Both the position numbers and the translations under genes were made by a program. Under the pieces are notes generated by a model. The model was not told the origin of the DNA, made no database searches, and worked only from the letters and a program-made list of their open reading frames with translations. From assembly GCA_044376365.1 (NCBI GenBank), contig JBILLA010000012.1, positions 1-26,219 of the forward strand: a stretch of 26,219 nt of DNA. Direction: 5' to 3'. Below are positions 22,562-26,219 of the stretch, in pieces; position 1 is the first letter of the stretch; each line of letters opens with the position of its first letter. Source of the DNA: JBIKWN01 sp044376365. Its GTDB lineage: Bacteria; Bdellovibrionota_C; UBA2361; JBIKWN01.

Positions 22562-23851
22562 TTATCCGAATAGTTTTTTATCTTTAACGATTGTTTTTCC
22601 AGCAAGGAACAGCGCATCGACATGTCCTGTCATCGTGTGTCCAAGCCATGGTGAATTTTTAGAAATACTGCGGCAGGTAGTCGAATCAAAGACCCACTGG
22701 TAATTTGGATCAAGTACGCTTACATCAGCAACAGCGCCCTTTTTGAGCGTGCCCCGCTTGAGTCCAAAAATATCCGAGGGCTTTGAAGTCATTGATTCAA
22801 TGAATCTCATACGTGAGAGCTTTTTTGCTTTCACTAATTCAACAAGCATAGGGAACGTTGTTTGCAAACCAAGGATACCGAAAGCAGCAAGAGAAAATTC
22901 GATTTTCTTTTTATCAAGTTCGTGCGGTGCATGGTCGCTCGCAATGACTTCAATAGTGCCATCAACAAGTCCCGCAAGTAACGCTTCACAATCTTCAATA
23001 TTGCGAAGTGGTGGACTCATCTTGGCGTCAGTATAGTAGCCCTCTACAAGGCTTTCGGTTAACAGCAAGTGGTGTGCCGAAACTTCCCCGCTCACACGAA
23101 TACCATCATGTTTTGCACGGCGAATAAGCTCAACACCACGTGCAGTTGTGACATGACAAAAATGAACTTTACCCCCGGTATACCGCGCAAGTTCAATGTC
23201 TCGAGCAATATGAATTTCTTCGGCAACTTTTGGCCAACCAGCCAAACCTAGCTTCGTTGACAGTGCGGACTCGTTCATAACACCACCATGCGAAAGAGAC
23301 TTCTCTTCCTCATGACCAGTGATCACACAATCAAGCATCTGACACCACTCAAGCGCTTTTCGCATCATGCCAGCATCCCATACAGGCTCACCATCATCAG
23401 AGAATGCACACGCACCCGCATCACGAAGTTCTCCAAGTGGCGCCATCTCTTTTCCTTTCAGTCCCTTCGAGACAGCACCGATTGGATGCACATTAACAAG
23501 ACCAGCGTTCTTACCCTGACGGACGATAAAGTCAGTGATCTCTGCGGTATCGTTGACAGGGTTTGTATTTGGCATACAACAGATCGTCGTAAAACCACCA
23601 AGCGCTGCAGCTTCAGAGCCAGTCTGTATTGTCTCTTTCCACTCAAAACCAGGCTCACGAAGATGTACATGCACATCAATCAGACCAGGCGTCACCCACA
23701 TTCCTGTCGCATCAAATGTTTCTGCTTCGGCGACCGCAGTTCCTGGTTTCACGATATCAAGTACCACACCATCGTCAATGATAAGGTCCATCGGTGCTTC
23801 AAGTGATTGCGATGGGTCGATAATTATTCCGTTCCGTATGACTTTTCTCAT
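22562..23851 (-). CDS. pyrC: dihydroorotase, class I type
   Basis: Cyclises carbamoyl aspartate to dihydroorotate, the third step of UMP synthesis. 429-residue amidohydrolase. The zinc-binding motif DVHVHLREPG gives His61 and His63; SDDGEPV (151-157) supplies the Asp used as a bridging ligand in the Aquifex-like enzymes; His180 lies in ITGHEEE, and the catalytic Asp in VIASDHAPHELDKK. MPNTNPVND is the usual substrate segment. All ligands are present, so it is probably active and not the inactive PyrC-like subunit seen beside pyrB in Pseudomonas. ATG 23851 has AAGGAA 6 bases upstream and lies 18 bp after pyrB. Class I enzymes often form a complex with aspartate transcarbamoylase, which fits the pyrB-pyrC order; no pyrI is present. 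Confidence 0.96.
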   Translation of the reverse strand: MRKVIRNGIIIDPSQSLEAPMDLIIDDGVVLDIVKPGTAVAEAETFDATGMWVTPGLIDVHVHLREPGFEWKETIQTGSEAAALGGFTTICCMPNTNPVNDTAEITDFIVRQGKNAGLVNVHPIGAVSKGLKGKEMAPLGELRDAGACAFSDDGEPVWDAGMMRKALEWCQMLDCVITGHEEEKSLSHGGVMNESALSTKLGLAGWPKVAEEIHIARDIELARYTGGKVHFCHVTTARGVELIRRAKHDGIRVSGEVSAHHLLLTESLVEGYYTDAKMSPPLRNIEDCEALLAGLVDGTIEVIASDHAPHELDKKKIEFSLAAFGILGLQTTFPMLVELVKAKKLSRMRFIESMTSKPSDIFGLKRGTLKKGAVADVSVLDPNYQWVFDSTTCRSISKNSPWLGHTMTGHVDALFLAGKTIVKDKKLFG

Positions 23852-23869
23852 TGTAGTTCCTTACAAAAT

Positions 23870-24811
23870 TTATTCGTGTAGCTGCCCTCGTCCAACTTTA
23901 AAGAGCACTGCCATCCGAACAGCAACACCCATATTGACCTGACTTCCAATAAGCGAGCGCGGACCATCAGCAACATCACTAGAGATTTCAACGCCGCGAT
24001 TCATCGGTCCTGGGTGAAGCACTACGGCATGAGGAGCAACTTTTTTTAGCAACTTTTCAGTCACACAGAATCTCCTCGTATAGTCATCAAGCGTTGGAAC
24101 AAAGAAGTTCCCCTGTCTTTCAAGCTGCATACGAAGACACATCACAACATCTGCGCCTTCAATTCCCTCTGCAAGATTATGTGTAACTGAAACATTATCA
24201 CCGTATACCTCTGCAACTCCGCGTGGGACAAGGGTTGGAGGCGCAACAACAGAAACCTTATTCCCTAAAAGTTTATGCGCCCAAAGATTACTTCGTGCAA
24301 CACGTGAATGAAACACATCCCCAACGATCGCAATCTTAAGGCCTTCAAGAGAACGCCCTGCTTTTGCAAAGTGCTTTTGGATTGTTAAGCAATCAAGCAG
24401 TGCCTGAGTTGGATGCTCATGCATGCCATCACCACCATTAACGATGGAGACATTTTTCAAGTTATCAGCAAGAAACTTTGGAGCACCACTTTCTTTGTGG
24501 CGAATAACGACGATATCAGGATTCATCGCTTCAAGGTTCCATACTGTATCAAGTACAGTTTCACCTTTTGAAACAGATGAACCCGATGACGATACATTTA
24601 TCGTGTCAGCAGAGAGCCGTTTGCCAGCAATCTCAAAGCTCACCCGAGTACGGGTTGAGTTCTCTAAAAAGAGGTTAATAATTGTTTTTCCACGTAGCGC
24701 AGGAACTTTCTTAATTTCTCGCTCGGATACTTCAATAAAATTATCAGCATCAGTCAAAAGACCAAGGAGATCATCTTTAGAAAGGTCTTCAATCCCAATT
24801 AAATGCTTCAT
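23870..24811 (-). CDS. pyrB: aspartate carbamoyltransferase catalytic subunit
   Basis: Joins carbamoyl phosphate and aspartate, the committed step of pyrimidine synthesis. 313 residues, normal length. Carbamoyl-phosphate loop STRTR (52-56) in ENSTRTRVSFE, the SSSGSSVSKGET loop (80s loop with Ser and Lys), MHEHPTQALLD (131-140), and the aspartate-binding HPGPMNRGVEI near the end. The aspartate-domain loop VMCLRMQLERQGN is also typical. ATG 24811 overlaps the pyrR TGA in ATGA, so translation is coupled to PyrR. There is no regulatory pyrI subunit; the product is likely a trimer or part of a complex with the adjacent class I dihydroorotase. Confidence 0.97.
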   Translation of the reverse strand: MKHLIGIEDLSKDDLLGLLTDADNFIEVSEREIKKVPALRGKTIINLFLENSTRTRVSFEIAGKRLSADTINVSSSGSSVSKGETVLDTVWNLEAMNPDIVVIRHKESGAPKFLADNLKNVSIVNGGDGMHEHPTQALLDCLTIQKHFAKAGRSLEGLKIAIVGDVFHSRVARSNLWAHKLLGNKVSVVAPPTLVPRGVAEVYGDNVSVTHNLAEGIEGADVVMCLRMQLERQGNFFVPTLDDYTRRFCVTEKLLKKVAPHAVVLHPGPMNRGVEISSDVADGPRSLIGSQVNMGVAVRMAVLFKVGRGQLHE

Positions 24812-25419
24812 ACAGCTCCTCTATCCTTGCTCACGATATACACCCCATCTTCTGCATATCCCATCTCTTTGAGCTTTACTTTGACAGAATCTTCACGGGA
24901 ACTTGGTACATTTTTACCAACATAATCCGCACGAATTGGCAGCTCTCGATGGCCTCTATCAATCAGACATGCAAGTTCAACCGTTCTTGGGCGACCAAAA
25001 TCAGTAATCGCATCCAAAGCAGCGCGAATAGTACGTCCAGTAAAAAGAACATCGTCAACAAGAACGATTCGTGCATTCGCAATAGGGAATGATATCTCTG
25101 TGCCTTTTAGTATGGGGGCATTGTTTGTCGCTAGATCATCTCGATAGAGCGTAATATCAACAACTCCGAAGCTCACATCTGTGGCTTCTATCTCTTGAAT
25201 GCGTTTATGAATTCGACGAGCTAAGTATTCTCCAGCAGTGCGCACACCAACGATAGCAAGTTTTGCAGAGGTCTTTTCACGCTCAAGAATTTCATAACAA
25301 ATCCTTGATACTGCTTTTGATATAGAAGCTTCATCAAGAATCTGATGCCAGTACTTAGGAATTGCATGGACTGGTTGTTGTGAGCTCGATACAAGTGTTT
25401 GTTTCGTTTGATCAGTCAT
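24808..25419 (-). CDS. pyrR: PyrR, bifunctional pyrimidine operon regulator / uracil phosphoribosyltransferase
   Basis: RNA-binding regulator that responds to UMP/UTP and PRPP; it also has uracil phosphoribosyltransferase activity in known members. 203 residues, with a longer N-terminus (about 20 residues) than the Bacillus protein. The PRPP loop ARIVLVDDVLFTGRTIRAAL (116-135) carries the Asp-Asp pair and Thr-Gly-Arg; IVGVRTAGEYLARRI and CLIDRGHRELPIRADYVGKN are family signatures. ATG 25419 has GAGG 5 bases upstream in GGTGAGGATCT. It is the first gene of the pyr cluster, after a leader of about 200 nt that can fold over this ribosome-binding site, so self-regulation at the leader is likely. 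Overlaps pyrB by 4 bp. Confidence 0.95.
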   Translation of the reverse strand: MTDQTKQTLVSSSQQPVHAIPKYWHQILDEASISKAVSRICYEILEREKTSAKLAIVGVRTAGEYLARRIHKRIQEIEATDVSFGVVDITLYRDDLATNNAPILKGTEISFPIANARIVLVDDVLFTGRTIRAALDAITDFGRPRTVELACLIDRGHRELPIRADYVGKNVPSSREDSVKVKLKEMGYAEDGVYIVSKDRGAV

Positions 25420-25423
25420 AGAT

Positions 25424-25484
25424 CCTCACCGATATTAAAAGTTATCTTCGAGTCGAATTACTTCAAGTCGAGGTAATTGTGAGG
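25424..25484 (-). promoter_or_regulatory. pyr leader structure that can cover the pyrR ribosome-binding site
   Basis: On the minus strand CCTCAC (25484-25479) is complementary to GTGAGG (25429-25424), which contains the pyrR ribosome-binding site. Directly after CCTCAC, AATTAC (25478-25473) pairs with GTAATT (25461-25456). Two stacked 6-bp helices can therefore form, leaving the site paired. An 11-bp direct repeat with one mismatch (CTTCGAGTCGA at 25446-25456 and CTTCAAGTCGA at 25461-25471, plus strand) lies in the same stretch. No hairpin with a U-run is seen in the leader, so control of translation rather than attenuation is suggested. Inference from sequence only. Confidence 0.45.
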
Positions 25485-25626
25485 TGCTGTGGAATGTGCA
25501 AAGGAAAGAGCGAGGACGGTCAAGATTGGCAGCAGTCATAGAGAGACTGTTGGTAGTATCTTAAGAGATATGACCGATTCGTATCCTTTGCGAACTCACA
25601 GATTCACAATTAAAGGAGCGTCCCAT

Positions 25627-25655
25627 ATTCTCTGCTATCCTGTAACGGTAGTCAA
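25627..25655 (-). promoter_or_regulatory. candidate sigma-70 promoter for the pyr cluster
   Basis: On the minus strand TTGACT (25655-25650), 17 bases, GAGAAT (25632-25627): five of six bases match at -35 and four of six at -10, with ideal spacing. It would start transcription near 25620 and give a leader of about 200 nt before pyrR, long enough for PyrR control. Confidence 0.5.
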
Positions 25656-25692
25656 GGTGAATAGAATTCGGTGAGGGCTATCAAAAATGTGA

Positions 25693-25730
25693 TACCCCCA
25701 TGCTCCTGGATAACTTATTGGTACGGGGTA
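25693..25730. terminator. candidate hairpin with T-runs on both strands
   Basis: TACCCC (25693-25698) and GGGGTA (25725-25730) can form a 6-bp stem with a 26-base loop. On the plus strand TATTTTTTT follows two bases later; on the minus strand a five-T run follows after five bases. It could terminate the gene that ends at 25885. The long loop makes it weak. Its right arm is also part of the 13-bp inverted repeat, so the two pairings exclude each other. Confidence 0.3.
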
Positions 25731-25846
25731 GCTATTTTTTTATTATTTAATATCAATTGGGAAACTGTAAGCTAAATATGTTCGATAATGGTACCTAATT
25801 CTATTTTAAGCGCATACGGAGAATATAAAAAGTTACCCCGTACCAA
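25718..25846. repeat. pair of perfect 13-bp inverted repeats in the pyrR upstream region
   Basis: TTGGTACGGGGTA at 25718-25730 and its exact complement TACCCCGTACCAA at 25834-25846 enclose 103 AT-rich bases. Pairing can extend inward, with gaps, through the T-rich and A-rich flanks (TATTTTTTTATT against AATATAAAAAG). GATAACT occurs outside each arm (25709-25715 and 25854-25860) as a direct repeat, but at unequal distances. There is no open frame inside. A structured RNA, a small non-autonomous element or a regulatory hairpin are all possible. Confidence 0.5.
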
Positions 25847-25884
25847 AGAAAAAGATAACTCACCGAAGCCCCCTACCAATCACT

Positions 25885-26219
25885 CTATACTTGCGGCGAA
25901 TCAGTTACATCCAGAGTAAAAGAAAAGCTTTGCAGCAGAAAATCTCGACCGAAAACGGAAAGACGAATATCTTCGTGATACTGATACTGCACCCGCACAG
26001 ACTCAGCAGTTCGCTCCATGGTCATCGCTTGAATATCACCAGGTGTTCCAATGTCTCGCATCTGAGAAAGTAGCCGAGAGCGCATCTCTTTATCGTCAAT
26101 ATCTTTCGATACTTTGCAGATACTATGCATCGCATTTTGAAGCTCATAGAAACGATATTGAATCGGGATAAAATGAAAAAGGTACCAGGCAAGTGCCCAT
26201 GCAATCAGGCCAAAAACAA
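25885..26219 (-). CDS. single-pass membrane protein, DUF4845-like, N-terminus cut by window edge
   Basis: About 111 residues are visible, read in from the right edge to a TAG at 25885. The visible start is hydrophobic (VFGLIAWALAWYLFHFIPIQ), followed by YRFYELQNAMHSICKV, a stretch with DIDDKEMRSRLLSQMRDIGT, and a beta-rich end (VRVQYQYHEDIRLSVFGRDF, then SFSFTLDVTD). The layout of one membrane helix, a YELxxAM-type helix, a helix with alternating charged residues and a final beta pair resembles DUF4845-type small membrane proteins, by memory only. Function unknown. It is on the same strand as pyrR but separated from it by 465 bp of non-coding sequence containing a candidate terminator and the pyr promoter. 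Confidence 0.7.
   Translation of the reverse strand, partial: VFGLIAWALAWYLFHFIPIQYRFYELQNAMHSICKVSKDIDDKEMRSRLLSQMRDIGTPGDIQAMTMERTAESVRVQYQYHEDIRLSVFGRDFLLQSFSFTLDVTDSPQV

Noticed and set aside
23288..23806. 172-codon plus-strand open frame
   Set aside because: Antisense shadow within pyrC; no motifs.
22562..23851. Inactive PyrC-like subunit as in Pseudomonas pyrB-pyrC operons
   Set aside because: The zinc ligands and catalytic Asp are all present.
25582..25604. Possible PyrR-binding loop in the pyr leader
   Set aside because: Only a loose likeness to the known consensus and no matching stem could be drawn; kept as a side remark.
25489..25674. 61-codon plus-strand open frame in the pyr leader region
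   Set aside because: No ribosome-binding site, low-quality protein sequence, and antisense to the promoter and leader of pyrR.
25709..25860. Transposon-like reading of the 13-bp inverted repeats with GATAACT as target duplication
   Set aside because: The direct repeats lie at unequal distances from the arms and no transposase is present; copy number elsewhere is unknown.
1..26219. tRNA, rRNA, CRISPR, prophage or insertion sequence
   Set aside because: No cloverleaf, spaced repeat array, integrase or transposase motif was seen on either strand by reading.

Overview
The window comes from a flagellated Gram-negative bacterium with a moderate, slightly AT-rich base composition (by eye). It encodes a flagellin, an Omp85/BamA-type outer-membrane barrel, a lipoprotein and a complete diaminopimelate branch for murein. 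The gene order (lipoprotein-dapF-dapA-dapB, greA-dnaG-rpoD, pyrR-pyrB-pyrC-carA-carB) and several small proteins look most like the former Deltaproteobacteria or a related lineage such as Bdellovibrionota or SAR324. This placement is inferred from gene content only. No tRNA, rRNA, CRISPR array, transposase or phage gene was seen. Most of the window is housekeeping chromosome.

Left part (1-8450), mixed strands. A cysteine desulfurase runs off the left edge on the minus strand, preceded by a membrane-anchored protein with a divergent DUF2726-like domain. Divergent from these is a plus-strand group: a small disordered protein ending in a Lys-rich LDLVA tail, a membrane-anchored ComEA-like helix-hairpin-helix protein, and a short flagellin with its own FliA-like promoter. 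Next come a minus-strand acyl-CoA dehydrogenase and a translationally coupled PrxQ/Bcp peroxiredoxin, then a plus-strand Omp85-type protein, a small minus-strand hypothetical protein, and a 68-residue plus-strand protein whose KKKIDLIA end echoes the LDLVA protein.

Right part (8489-25419), one 17-kb run of minus-strand genes read from right to left: pyrR-pyrB-pyrC-carA-carB-greA-dnaG-rpoD-lipoprotein-dapF-dapA-dapB-histidine kinase. Nearly every junction overlaps or is separated by less than 20 bp; the one real gap is the 177 bp before rpoD, which has its own candidate promoter and hairpin. The block joins de novo UMP synthesis (carbamoyl phosphate, carbamoyl aspartate, dihydroorotate, with the PyrR regulator), transcript cleavage, priming and the main sigma factor, and lysine/DAP synthesis. 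The whole run could be read from the pyrR promoter near 25640, whose leader of about 200 nt can fold over the pyrR ribosome-binding site.

Right edge (25420-26219). A 465-bp non-coding stretch holds the pyr promoter and leader plus a pair of perfect 13-bp inverted repeats whose inner strand can also pair with a third segment. Beyond it lies the C-terminal part of a single-pass membrane protein that runs off the window.

No clearly new multi-gene defence or mobile system is visible. The less ordinary points are the layered pyr leader and upstream inverted repeats, the fused-looking LptM-position lipoprotein, the very long Lys-rich RpoD extension, the two small proteins with a common C-terminal tail, and the carB/greA coding overlap.
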